From Oscillospiraceae bacterium (GTDB lineage Bacteria > Bacillota > Clostridia > Oscillospirales > Oscillospiraceae): a DNA stretch of 64,000 nt. Position numbers and translations under genes: made by a program. Below the pieces are notes generated by a model. It saw only the letters and a program-made list of their open reading frames with translations. It was not told the origin of the DNA and searched no databases. Shown here piece after piece: positions 8,936 to 16,520 of the stretch. How positions within the stretch are numbered: position 1 is the first letter of the stretch; every line of letters starts with the position of its first letter. The stretch is from positions 1 through 64,000 of the forward strand of contig JAFSEW010000004.1 in the NCBI GenBank assembly GCA_017435525.1, read 5' to 3'.

Positions 8936-9204
8936 TATCCGATAATCAGCCCACTTTCCCGGCTCTAGAGTAGAAAAACCACGAGTTACAGGAGGATGGA
9001 GCACAAAAGCTCAACAAAGGCAAAAAGCTGGGCGACCAGCGACTCGAAATTGACAAGCACTACTTCGGTATCCAACTTACTGTATCGTTCCCTTTAGTGT
9101 GCCGTACAGTCAACAAATAAAGAAAAAAACAGAACAGATTGGGCAAGAGAAATCGACGAAAGAATAATTTATATTACCCTCATATAGGAACGCTTGGATT
9201 TATG
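8936..9204. other. Non-coding or decayed sequence between recombinase remnant and AT-rich cassette
   Basis: No gene with a convincing start is seen. One frame from about 8980 to 9120 reads a short lysine-rich peptide (KLNKGKKLGDQRLEIDKHYF) that may be debris of a former mobile-element gene, but I recognise no family. Composition changes visibly toward AT from about 9100 onward. Confidence 0.35.
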
Positions 9205-10785
9205 CTATAGTAAGTATCTAACGAAGTTCATTTTCCTTTCATCCCCATTTGCAAGCACCATCAATTCAAAAAGTGTTATCGTCAGCAGATCATTATAGGC
9301 AACCTCTTCCACCATCGGATCAACATTCGCAAGACCTGCCTGTTTTAGCGGTTCCCGAATTTTATCTTGAATTTGGCAAAGTAAAGAAAGTGCATTTTCC
9401 TGTTGTTTCTCTTTTTCATAAATCATTGACAAAAGGCACAATGCAATTGCACGTTGATACCAAAATTCCTCAGGGTTATCGGCTAAATTATCAATACTGG
9501 CTATACACTCTTCAAATCCTTTTTTGGCTTGACTATATTTCCCAATTTTAAAACGGGTAATATTGCGCATTAACAGCTGCTCTATGCCTTCTGAAAACAA
9601 TTCAGGTTTTTTCTGAAGCAGTGTTCTTAGCAGTTCTGGAAGATCAACTGATTCCTCTTCAACATTGATAGGATTTATTACTTTCTTATAAGTGTTGCTA
9701 TTTATAAAATCTTCTACTGTATCCACCTGATCGTATGATTTTTTTAAACTAATTAATGTATCAATAGACTTGTTCCATAAGTAAATAAATAAATTATTTA
9801 TTATCTGGATAATCTGCCTTGATGTACTGTTTAATTTAACATAGTCAAGTGCTAAAACTCTATTGGGAAAAGGAAGATAATCATCACTAGCTCTTTTACC
9901 GAAAAGAATATCGTCATATAAATCTAGAATGGATAATGAATTCATAGCGATGATTATTCCGGTCACAATCATTTCCTGTGAAAAACCTTCATCCTCTAAT
10001 GCTTTAATACAGGTAATTGCACCAAAATAATCAGCAAATGCTTCGCTAACATGCCGAGGTTTGTCCGCAGCTTTTTGCCTAATCTCCTCATTACTTTCAC
10101 ACATTAATTCTAAACAAACATGTGCATATTCATGCGCTGCAACAAATGTCTCAAAAATATCACACAATTGATAGGAAACATTCGTTAAGTGGTGAGGATA
10201 TTTTAAAGCTCGAACTGTACCCATATTTAATAGTGGTGCTGTTGCATTGAAAGTTATTTCTGCATATCGACCAATAATTTTAGGTGTAATTTTATCGGAA
10301 TAATCACTTTTTAGTTCAATTCCATTCTGGGAATCAGAAATAATGATAGATGTGATTAACTTGCATATTAACTGGGCGTATGTGAACAATTCTGAAGAAA
10401 AACCCAACATCATAACATCTGAGTCGGTTTTCTTGCGATTGAAAGCAGCATTTATCTTCTTTGAATCTACTATGCCATATGGAGGAATAGGAATATCCAT
10501 AATCTTCTCTATTCGGTTGAATATTTTAGCCAATAAAGGCTGCATAATGTGCATGTTTGGATTTCCAAAGTTCGCCTTCACTCGCGTTTGGGAGATTAAT
10601 TTGAGATAGTTTATTGTACTTTCTTTGGCATACTCATCGCCTAATTTAATTGCATCTTGAAGTATGTCCAAGGCAGTATCAAACTCATTTCCCGCCTTCT
10701 TAAAATAGGCTTGATTAATTCTATCTAAGCGGATATGCATTTCATTGATCGATGCTTCAAAGTCAATATTAATGCTCTCTTTCAT
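9205..10785 (-). CDS. Putative HEXXH zinc metallopeptidase with C-terminal TPR-like region
   Basis: A 526-residue protein without a signal peptide or membrane segment. Residues 210-255 contain AAHEYAHVCLEL, giving an HEXXH zinc motif at H218-H222, and SEAFADYF with a likely third ligand E248, a gluzincin-like spacing of 25 residues. The C-terminal third (about 395-500) has TPR-like helical repeats (KYSQAKKGFEECIASI; EFWYQRAIALCLLSMIYEK). The N-terminal 200 residues are unfamiliar. It starts with TAATG, where the ATG shares one base with the stop of the preceding small gene, so the two are coupled. The codons are visibly AT-rich compared with neighbours, suggesting transfer. A role as a protease effector of a conflict system is inference from context. 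Confidence 0.6.
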   Translation of the reverse strand: MKESINIDFEASINEMHIRLDRINQAYFKKAGNEFDTALDILQDAIKLGDEYAKESTINYLKLISQTRVKANFGNPNMHIMQPLLAKIFNRIEKIMDIPIPPYGIVDSKKINAAFNRKKTDSDVMMLGFSSELFTYAQLICKLITSIIISDSQNGIELKSDYSDKITPKIIGRYAEITFNATAPLLNMGTVRALKYPHHLTNVSYQLCDIFETFVAAHEYAHVCLELMCESNEEIRQKAADKPRHVSEAFADYFGAITCIKALEDEGFSQEMIVTGIIIAMNSLSILDLYDDILFGKRASDDYLPFPNRVLALDYVKLNSTSRQIIQIINNLFIYLWNKSIDTLISLKKSYDQVDTVEDFINSNTYKKVINPINVEEESVDLPELLRTLLQKKPELFSEGIEQLLMRNITRFKIGKYSQAKKGFEECIASIDNLADNPEEFWYQRAIALCLLSMIYEKEKQQENALSLLCQIQDKIREPLKQAGLANVDPMVEEVAYNDLLTITLFELMVLANGDERKMNFVRYLL

Positions 10786-11102
10786 TATCTACCTTTTCTT
10801 ACTATCTTAATTGTTATTCCAGATTGAGTGGAAATTCCACCAGACACACAGGACAAAAGAGATACTTTTCCGTCTGCGTTTATATTCAAATTGAATGTCA
10901 TCTCTGACACATCGAAACCCTTTTTGTTTAGTTCTTCTACATCAACCATATCCACAACACTATTTATTGCATTGTTGATTTCCTTTTTAATGTCTCCTAC
11001 AGCAAAGACAGCATTAGTATTAGAAAAAATATCATCTCTACCATGAATATTATTGCTGTCGTAGATGCCCCCTTCATCGGTTATAACTCTGATTTCTTTC
11101 AT
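10785..11102 (-). CDS. Trypco1-like small protein (trypsin-co-occurring domain 1)
   Basis: A 105-residue protein. The N-terminus has a strand pattern ending in DEGG, the middle is helical (VGDIKKEINNAINSVVDM), and the C-terminus FDVSEMTFNLNINADGKVSL ... GITIKIVR resembles the FGxKLSAEAG ... FxVTLxW ending of Trypco1/CU044_2847-family proteins. Those proteins are found beside peptidases in predicted NTP-dependent conflict systems. The match is by eye and approximate. The ATG at 11102 has GGAGGG six bases upstream; an earlier TTG would abut that site. It is coupled to the metallopeptidase gene through TAATG. Confidence 0.5.
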   Translation of the reverse strand: MKEIRVITDEGGIYDSNNIHGRDDIFSNTNAVFAVGDIKKEINNAINSVVDMVDVEELNKKGFDVSEMTFNLNINADGKVSLLSCVSGGISTQSGITIKIVRKGR

Positions 11103-11220
11103 TATCAACCCTCCAAACTACAAAACAAATTTTGCTATCGATGACATCTTTATTATAACACTTTTTTACAAGAAAGAAAATAACGGTTACACAAATTATC
11201 CAAACAAATTATTACATAAA

Positions 11221-11263
11221 GAGCTACAGACCTATGCTATAAAAAAGTATAGGTCTGTAGCTC
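11221..11263 (-). terminator. Terminator of the tRNA-Leu gene
   Basis: 15-bp perfect arms GAGCTACAGACCTAT / ATAGGTCTGTAGCTC around an A-rich loop, starting three bases past the tRNA CCA on the minus strand and followed by TTT. Confidence 0.65.
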
Positions 11264-11265
11264 TA

Positions 11266-11350
11266 TGGTGCGGGCATGGGGATTTGAACCCCAACGCATC
11301 TCTGCACAAGAACCTAAATCTTGCATGTCTGCCAGTTCCATCATGCCCGC
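11266..11350 (-). tRNA. tRNA-Leu(UAG)
   Basis: 85 nt on the minus strand. The acceptor stem is GCGGGCA/TGCCCGC, with discriminator A and encoded CCA. The D arm has GGAACTGGCAGAC, the anticodon stem-loop is CAAGA-TTTAGGT-TCTTG (anticodon TAG), a long class-II variable arm follows, and the T arm is TGGGG-TTCAAAT-CCCCA. All stems pair. Its 3' end faces the accessory stretch, a usual integration target for mobile elements. Confidence 0.95.
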
Positions 11351-11363
11351 ATATTTAATTTTT

Positions 11364-11445
11364 TCGTGCGGGCGGCGAAAGGAAAAACCTTCACTGAGGT
11401 GACAGTACCTAAATCCACCGAGTCTACCAATTCCACCACATCCGC
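11364..11445 (-). pseudogene. Degenerate tRNA-Leu-like sequence just upstream of tRNA-Leu
   Basis: The 5' half is a good tRNA-Leu (GCGGATG, GGTGGAATTGGTAGACTC, loop TTTAGGT with UAG). The 3' half is not: the anticodon stem GTGGA/ACTGT has an A-A clash and mostly G-U pairs, the T arm AAGG-TTTTT-CCTT lacks the TTC loop consensus, the acceptor 3' strand CGCCCGC has one mismatch, and the end is CGA in place of CCA. It is probably non-functional, or a highly divergent tRNA. It lies 14 bases from the intact gene. Confidence 0.6.
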
Positions 11446-11453
11446 GTATATGC

Positions 11454-11975
11454 TTAAGCGTTCAGAGCCGCTTTTGCCCAATGGGAAATTGCTTCAAAAC
11501 TGTCCTTTGCCTGATGTCCCGGGACAGACAGGCCGGGAAGGATCGTTGCACCCTTGCAGATTTCGGAAAGGTGCTTTTCGGAATTGCCCATACCGCTGCC
11601 TTCGTTGGTGCAAAGGGGCGCGATGCGCTTGCCGTTGAGATTATAATGCTCCAAAAATGTGAAAACACACATAGGCGCGGTACCGCACCAGCTGGGGAAA
11701 CAGACGAAAAGGGTATCATAACCGGACAGATCATCCACATACCCCTGAATTTGCGGCCGTGCATTTTCCTTCAGTTCCGCAACGGCTTCCATGCAGCATT
11801 CCCGGTAATTCTTTGCATAGGGCTTCACCGTGTCGATCTCAAAAAGATCCGCGCCCACGGCCCGGGCAATATGTTCCGCGGCGTATTCTGTGTTGCCTTT
11901 TTCCAGCACCTGAATGCCGTTGGGCATATAGTTTTCGCCCTTCCGGGAATAATAAACAACCAAAGCCTTGTTCAT
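11454..11975 (-). CDS. Flavodoxin family protein
   Basis: A 173-residue protein starting MNKALVVYYSRKGENYMPNG, with the flavodoxin phosphate-binding start modified by an insertion, and a later FVCFPSWCGTAPMCVFTFLE segment matching the second FMN-contacting loop (P-x-W-x-G). The end includes GNSEKHLSEIC. It likely binds FMN and acts as an electron carrier or NAD(P)H-flavin partner, similar to the flavodoxin_4 group. GGAGGG precedes the ATG at 11975. It is monocistronic, transcribed away from rny. Confidence 0.85.
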   Translation of the reverse strand: MNKALVVYYSRKGENYMPNGIQVLEKGNTEYAAEHIARAVGADLFEIDTVKPYAKNYRECCMEAVAELKENARPQIQGYVDDLSGYDTLFVCFPSWCGTAPMCVFTFLEHYNLNGKRIAPLCTNEGSGMGNSEKHLSEICKGATILPGLSVPGHQAKDSFEAISHWAKAALNA

Positions 11976-12076
11976 GGAAACCCTCCGAAGCTATATGTGG
12001 GGATATTCTACCACGCACCCGCGGCAATGTCAACGCAAAGGGCTGTGAATAAAATTTCAAAATTGCAGAATTGTCC

Positions 12077-12105
12077 TTGACATTCCGGTTTCTCCCCGCT
12101 AAAAT
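12077..12105 (+). promoter_or_regulatory. Sigma-A-type promoter for rny
   Basis: TTGACA (12077-12082), 17-bp spacer, TAAAAT (12100-12105). The leader to the gene is about 200 bases. It includes a weak GCGCC-TCAT-GGCG hairpin followed by TTTTT (12192-12209), which could act as an attenuator. I see no other gene or known riboswitch in 12106-12312. Confidence 0.65.
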
Positions 12106-12312
12106 ATATTCGGTATAGTGTGCGCTGAGAATGAGCCCACGGCTCCCGGCGTTTCATTTAGATCCGGCATTTGCCTTAGATGTTAGGTTATGCGCCTCAT
12201 GGCGTTTTTGCGTAGATACTATCTGTCGGGGATAGCCCGGCGATTTTCCCTGCCAATTTTACAACATGGGGCTCACCTCTGGGGCTTTGCCTATTTTAAA
12301 AAGGAGGTGTGC

Positions 12313-13872
12313 TTGAGAATTATGGGACCGTTAGAAATTGTACTGATCATCCTGGCACTGGCCGCAGGTATCGGCATCGGTATCGGCATTGGTATTGCCA
12401 TCCGTAAGAAGGTTGCCGAGCGTGAGATCGGTTCTGCTGAAGCAGAAGCGACCCGCCTGATCAATGAAGCCATCCGCAGCGGTGAGAACCGTAAGAAGGA
12501 AATGCTTCTGGAAGCCAAGGATGAGATCCATAAATCCCGCACGGAACACGACAAGGAAGTTAAGGAGCGCCGCGCTGAGCTGAGCAAGCAGGAGCGCCGG
12601 CTGGAGCAGAAAGAAAACACCCTGGACAAGAAGACCGAGGCTTTTGAGCGTAAGGAAGAGGAACTGGCCCGCCGGATGAACGAAGTGGCACAGACCAAGA
12701 CTGAGATCGAAGCCCTGAAGGGTCAGCACATGGCAACCCTGGAGCAGATTTCCGGCCTCACCCAGGAGCAGGCCAAGGAATACCTGCTGCAGAGCGTGGA
12801 AGACGAAGTCCGCCATGAGACTGCCATGAAAATCAAGGAGATCGAGGCCCAGATGAAGGACGAGGCTGACGAAAAGGCCCGTGAGATCATCGCCGTGGCC
12901 ATTCAGCGCTGCGCTGCCGATCATAGCGCAGAAACCACCGTTTCCGTTGTGCCCCTGCCCAACGATGAAATGAAGGGCCGCATCATCGGCCGCGAAGGCC
13001 GCAACATCCGCACTCTGGAGACTGTTACCGGTGTGGATCTGATCATCGACGATACCCCCGAAGCCATCACCGTGTCCAGCTTCGACCCCGTCCGCCGGGA
13101 GATCGCCCGTCTGGCACTGGAGAAGCTGATCGTGGACGGCCGTATCCATCCCACCCGTATTGAGGACATGGTGGAGAAGGCCCGTAAGGAAGTGGACCGC
13201 ACCATCCGTGAGGAAGGCGAGCGCGCCTGCTATGAGACCGGCGTGCACAACCTGAACCCCGAAATGGTGAAGATCCTGGGCCGCCAGAAGTACCGCACTT
13301 CTTATGGCCAGAATGTGCTGAATCACTCCATTGAGGTTTCCCATATCGCAGGCCTGATGGCTTCTGAGCTGGGCGTGGATGTGGCGCTGGCCAAGCGTGC
13401 CGGCCTGCTGCACGACCTGGGCAAGTCCATCGACCATGAGGTGGAGGGCAGCCATGTGCAGCTGGGTGCGGATCTGGCCCGGAAGTACAAGGAGAACCCT
13501 GTGGTGGTCAACGCCATCGAGTCTCACCATGGCGATGTGGAACCCAAGACCGTCATTGCCGTGCTGGTGCAGGCAGCTGACGCTGTTTCCGCCGCAAGAC
13601 CCGGTGCCCGCCGCGAGAATGTGGAGAACTACATCCGCCGCCTGCAGAAGCTGGAAGAGCTTACCGGCTCTTATCCCGGTGTAGAGAAGGCCTTTGCTAT
13701 CCAGGCAGGCCGCGAGGTGCGCATCATGGTCAAGCCCGAGGAGGTCACCGAGGACAATATGATCCTCCTGGCCCGGGACATTGCCAAGAAGATCGAAGCC
13801 GAGCTGGAATACCCCGGCCAGATCAAGGTCAATGTGATCCGCGAGACCAAGGCTGTGGAATACGCAAAGTAA
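12313..13872 (+). CDS. rny: Ribonuclease Y
   Basis: Membrane-anchored endoribonuclease that initiates mRNA decay in Gram-positive bacteria. About 519 residues, the usual length. It has an N-terminal membrane segment ([20 protein letters not shown]), a long charged coiled coil (about residues 30-200), a KH domain ([17 protein letters not shown]), and an HD domain with [12 protein letters not shown] and ESHHGDVEP metal ligands. The ribosome site AAGGAGG at 12301-12307 best fits a TTG start at 12313; ATG at 12322 is the alternative, giving a product three residues shorter. A 120-bp in-frame extension upstream lacks a proper ribosome site. Confidence 0.97.
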   Translation: MRIMGPLEIVLIILALAAGIGIGIGIGIAIRKKVAEREIGSAEAEATRLINEAIRSGENRKKEMLLEAKDEIHKSRTEHDKEVKERRAELSKQERRLEQKENTLDKKTEAFERKEEELARRMNEVAQTKTEIEALKGQHMATLEQISGLTQEQAKEYLLQSVEDEVRHETAMKIKEIEAQMKDEADEKAREIIAVAIQRCAADHSAETTVSVVPLPNDEMKGRIIGREGRNIRTLETVTGVDLIIDDTPEAITVSSFDPVRREIARLALEKLIVDGRIHPTRIEDMVEKARKEVDRTIREEGERACYETGVHNLNPEMVKILGRQKYRTSYGQNVLNHSIEVSHIAGLMASELGVDVALAKRAGLLHDLGKSIDHEVEGSHVQLGADLARKYKENPVVVNAIESHHGDVEPKTVIAVLVQAADAVSAARPGARRENVENYIRRLQKLEELTGSYPGVEKAFAIQAGREVRIMVKPEEVTEDNMILLARDIAKKIEAELEYPGQIKVNVIRETKAVEYAK

Positions 13873-13879
13873 ACATGAA

Positions 13880-13904
13880 ATCCCCGAGGAATTTCCTCGG
13901 GGAT
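13880..13904. terminator. Bidirectional terminator between rny and the DUF2812 gene
   Basis: Stem ATCCCCGAGGAA / TTCCTCGGGGAT with flanking A and T runs on either side, shared by the convergent genes. Confidence 0.85.
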
Positions 13905-13909
13905 TTTTG

Positions 13910-15112
13910 TCATTTGCAGAGCTTTTCTTCCATGGCCCGGAGCCAGAGTTCCCAGCAGGGTTCGTCGTTGGGGTTGTCAAACTGCACGGTGGCGTGGAAG
14001 ACCTGGTTGCCTTCCTGACCTATGATGTGCAAAATGCCGTAGCTGCGGAAAAGATACAGAGTATCGAAGGCGGTTTCCGGGGCAGCTTCTTCTTCGAAGC
14101 GTTTGCCGTTGTGACGGCGTTTTTCGTAGCGGTAGTGATCCCGGGCGGTAAGTTTGGCCAGCCAGGGGGCGGCTGTGTCATGGAATTCCGTTCTAACAAT
14201 ACAGAAGTAGGTGCCGTCTGGCTGGGTCACATAGCCGTATTCATCCCACTCGTAGTTGGAAGAAAAAGCAGTGTCATAGAAAACAAAGGTGTTGTAATCG
14301 CCGAAGGTGCCGCCGCGTTGGATTTCTGCGCCCGGGAAGATCTCTTCCAGGGTCACAAAGGGCAGATTCTCCGGGGCAGCATCCAGCGGCTGCCGGGCTG
14401 TGGTTGTGTTCAGCAGGATGCCCAGGCTGATTAGAAGCATCAGCACCGTTGTGCCCGGGATGAGCCGGAGCCACTTGGCAAGATGGGAAGTTTTGCGCCA
14501 ATCTTTGCGCTGCGTCAGGCTTTCTCCTGCTTTGAGCCGCTTCTGATACCGGCCCAGCCGGATCACCGTCAATAGGGAAGAGAGGAATGCCCACAGAAGG
14601 AACCCAACAATGGAACCCACCAGCCAGGGGCCTGCAGTAACCAGCATCCGGAAAGGGCTCATGGCGCTGTGGCTCACAAAACTGTAAAGCAGGGGATACA
14701 GCACCGCGTAAACAGCGGCGCTTTGCTGCTCTTTTTTCAGAGTATTCAGGGTAATTGCCTGCAGAGTGGGGTCGGTGTTCAGCTCCGGAGCCCGGGAATC
14801 TGCACTGCAGTAGATATGATAATTGCCGAAATAATCGATGAACTCCCAGCCCATTGAGGCGAAAGTTTCCCGCATGTCAGTGTCGGGGCCGTCGGAAGCG
14901 GACCAGAACCCCCGCTTTTCGGCTGCCTCCATCCGGTAACGCATCTTTTGGGGTGCGCCTTTGCGGAAGCTGAACACGCTGAGAAATCTGCTGTCCGGTT
15001 GTGGAAACAGCCCTTCTTTTGCCAGATCCTCCAGCCAGGTCTGGATGCCTTCAATGTCATTGGTGAAGCAGGGGCAGGTGCGATATACAAGGCGTTCTTT
15101 CTGCTCAGTCAT
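13910..15112 (-). CDS. DUF2812 domain membrane protein
   Basis: A 400-residue protein. The N-terminal 110 or so residues match the DUF2812 pattern (WLEDLAKEGLFPQPDSRFLSVF; MGWEFIDYFGNYHIYCS). Two central groups of hydrophobic segments follow (YAVLYPLLYSFVSHS; LVGSIVGFLLWAFLSSLLTVI; TTVLMLLISLGILL). The extracytoplasmic tail is soluble and its function is unknown. It follows a PadR gene, the common context for this family: the regulator stop overlaps ATG 15118, and ATG 15112 has better spacing (9) from GGAGG at 15122-15126. The family is thought to be PadR-controlled. Confidence 0.8.
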   Translation of the reverse strand: MTEQKERLVYRTCPCFTNDIEGIQTWLEDLAKEGLFPQPDSRFLSVFSFRKGAPQKMRYRMEAAEKRGFWSASDGPDTDMRETFASMGWEFIDYFGNYHIYCSADSRAPELNTDPTLQAITLNTLKKEQQSAAVYAVLYPLLYSFVSHSAMSPFRMLVTAGPWLVGSIVGFLLWAFLSSLLTVIRLGRYQKRLKAGESLTQRKDWRKTSHLAKWLRLIPGTTVLMLLISLGILLNTTTARQPLDAAPENLPFVTLEEIFPGAEIQRGGTFGDYNTFVFYDTAFSSNYEWDEYGYVTQPDGTYFCIVRTEFHDTAAPWLAKLTARDHYRYEKRRHNGKRFEEEAAPETAFDTLYLFRSYGILHIIGQEGNQVFHATVQFDNPNDEPCWELWLRAMEEKLCK

Positions 15113-15114
15113 AG

Positions 15115-15423
15115 TCATGCGCCTCCTTCCGCGTCCAGGACGCATTGCTTCAGCCGGGCCAGTTCTTCTTCATAAGCCCGGCGACCTTTGTCGGTGATCT
15201 TGTAGGTGCGCTTACGGCCCTCCACAAGAACCTCCTGAATGTACTTCTCCTTTTCGAACTTTGCCAGCACGGTATAGAGGGTGGCGGGGCCGATCCGCAG
15301 GCGGCCTTTTGTCTTTTCTTCAATGAAGGCAGCAGCGTCAATACCGCACATGGGTTCTTTGTAAAGTGCCATCAGCACATAGAACATGGATTCCGTGAGA
15401 ATATCCATGGATTTCTTGGGCAT
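15115..15423 (-). CDS. PadR-family transcriptional regulator
   Basis: A 102-residue protein with a winged helix (LTESMFYVLMALYKEPMCGI ... GPATLYTVLAKFEKEKYI) and a C-terminal helix for dimerisation, the short PadR-s2 form. ATG 15423 has GGAGGG upstream; the 12 codons before it are the promoter region. It forms an operon with the DUF2812 membrane protein, ending in an ATGA overlap. Autoregulation through the inverted repeat at 15439-15470 is inferred. Confidence 0.92.
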   Translation of the reverse strand: MPKKSMDILTESMFYVLMALYKEPMCGIDAAAFIEEKTKGRLRIGPATLYTVLAKFEKEKYIQEVLVEGRKRTYKITDKGRRAYEEELARLKQCVLDAEGGA

Positions 15424-15438
15424 ACGCACCCTCCTTTC

Positions 15439-15470
15439 AATATCGTTATATAATATCATCTAACGATATT
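15439..15470. promoter_or_regulatory. PadR operator upstream of padR-DUF2812
   Basis: Perfect 10-bp inverted repeat AATATCGTTA-N12-TAACGATATT. It starts 16 bases upstream of the regulator start and overlaps its AT-rich promoter. Long-spaced ATAT-rich dyads are usual for PadR-type regulators. Confidence 0.65.
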
Positions 15471-15589
15471 ATATGGGACAGGAAGTGTTTCTGTCAATAG
15501 AAAAATCGTGGAAAATCCGGTTTGCGACAGGTTTTTTTCCGGGAAGCGGGTATTCTGTTACTGGAATATCTATACAGGAGGATGACCCT

Positions 15590-16480
15590 ATGGTGAAAAA
15601 AACAGCAATTGCCCTGGCCTTGTGCCTGATACTTTCCGGCTGCCGGACAACGCCGCCCCAGACCACAGCACAGCCTGTGCGCCCTTCTGCGCCTGCAACT
15701 ACCCAGCCGCCGACTACACAGCCCCAATTTTCCTTTCCGGAAACGGTGCTGGCGGATACCGAATATTGCACCGTTACGGTGCGGGGGATCGACCCGGATG
15801 GGACTTTCGGCTACACGCTGCAGGTACTTCTGGAGAATAAGACGCAGCTGGATCTGATGTTTTCCCTGCGGGGCGTGTCGGTGAACGGCTATATGTGCGA
15901 TCCCTTCTTCGCCGCCACGGTCAGTGCGGGCATGAAAGCCAACGAGGAGATCAGCTTCCTGAAAAGCGACCTGGCTGCCAACGGCATTACGGAGGTGACG
16001 GATATTACCTTCACCCTGGCTGTGTATGACAGTACGGACATTCTGGCGGAATATTTGATGGAAGAGGAATTTACCGTATATCCCCAGGGGGAAGAAGCGC
16101 AGCGCACCTATGAACGGCAGAGTGCGCAAACGGATGTGGTGCTGGTCAGCAACGAGGATTGTGCTATCATCGTCACCGGTTTCGAACCGGACAGTACCTG
16201 GGGCTATGCCATGGGGGTATATCTGGAAAACCGCACCGATGAGGCGCTGATGTTCTCGGCATCTGATGTGGCGGTGAACGGCTACATGTGCGATCCCTAC
16301 TGGGCGGTGGAGGTGGCACCGGGGAAGCGGTGCAACTGTCAAATCACCTGGAGCAAAACGGACCTGGCTGACAATGGCATTACCCAAGTGGAGAAAATTA
16401 CCCTGCCCATCCGGGTGTATGACAGCAACGACTGGCTGGAAGGGGAAATTCTCAGCGAAACCTTTACCATAACCCCATAA
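15590..16480 (+). CDS. Lipoprotein with two tandem copies of one domain
   Basis: A 296-residue protein starting MVKKTAIALALCLILSGC (signal peptide plus lipobox), then a Thr/Pro/Gln-rich linker, then two related domains of about 130 residues. The first runs from residue 58 (EYCTVTVRGIDPDGTFGYTL) and the second from about 189 (EDCAIIVTGFEPDSTWGYAM). Both contain LxxNxTxxxLMFS, VNGYMCDP, DLAxNGIT and VYDS. The fold and function are not recognised; it is probably a surface-exposed beta-sandwich. AGGAGG at 15577-15582 supports the ATG at 15590. Confidence 0.8.
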   Translation: MVKKTAIALALCLILSGCRTTPPQTTAQPVRPSAPATTQPPTTQPQFSFPETVLADTEYCTVTVRGIDPDGTFGYTLQVLLENKTQLDLMFSLRGVSVNGYMCDPFFAATVSAGMKANEEISFLKSDLAANGITEVTDITFTLAVYDSTDILAEYLMEEEFTVYPQGEEAQRTYERQSAQTDVVLVSNEDCAIIVTGFEPDSTWGYAMGVYLENRTDEALMFSASDVAVNGYMCDPYWAVEVAPGKRCNCQITWSKTDLADNGITQVEKITLPIRVYDSNDWLEGEILSETFTITP

Positions 16481-16481
16481 A

Positions 16482-16508
16482 AAAGACCCGGCCAGTGGCC
16501 GGGTCTTT
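16482..16508. terminator. Bidirectional terminator
   Basis: AAAGACCCGGCC-AGT-GGCCGGGTCTTT, between the convergent lipoprotein and OCD-family genes. Confidence 0.85.
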
Positions 16509-16520
16509 CCCATCTGGATA

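Noticed and set aside
8981..9120. Small gene in the gap after the recombinase remnant
   Set aside because: No start codon with proper ribosome-site spacing and no recognised family; it may be debris.
12190..12312. In-frame 5' extension of rny starting at 12190
   Set aside because: It lacks a ribosome site and reads as non-conserved sequence; AAGGAGG at 12301 marks the real start, after which the membrane helix begins.
12106..12312. Riboswitch in the long rny leader
   Set aside because: Only a weak 4-5 bp hairpin with a T-run is visible; no conserved riboswitch core is recognisable.
12331..13980. A 549-codon minus-strand frame opposite rny
   Set aside because: Antisense of RNase Y; no start signal and no recognisable domain.
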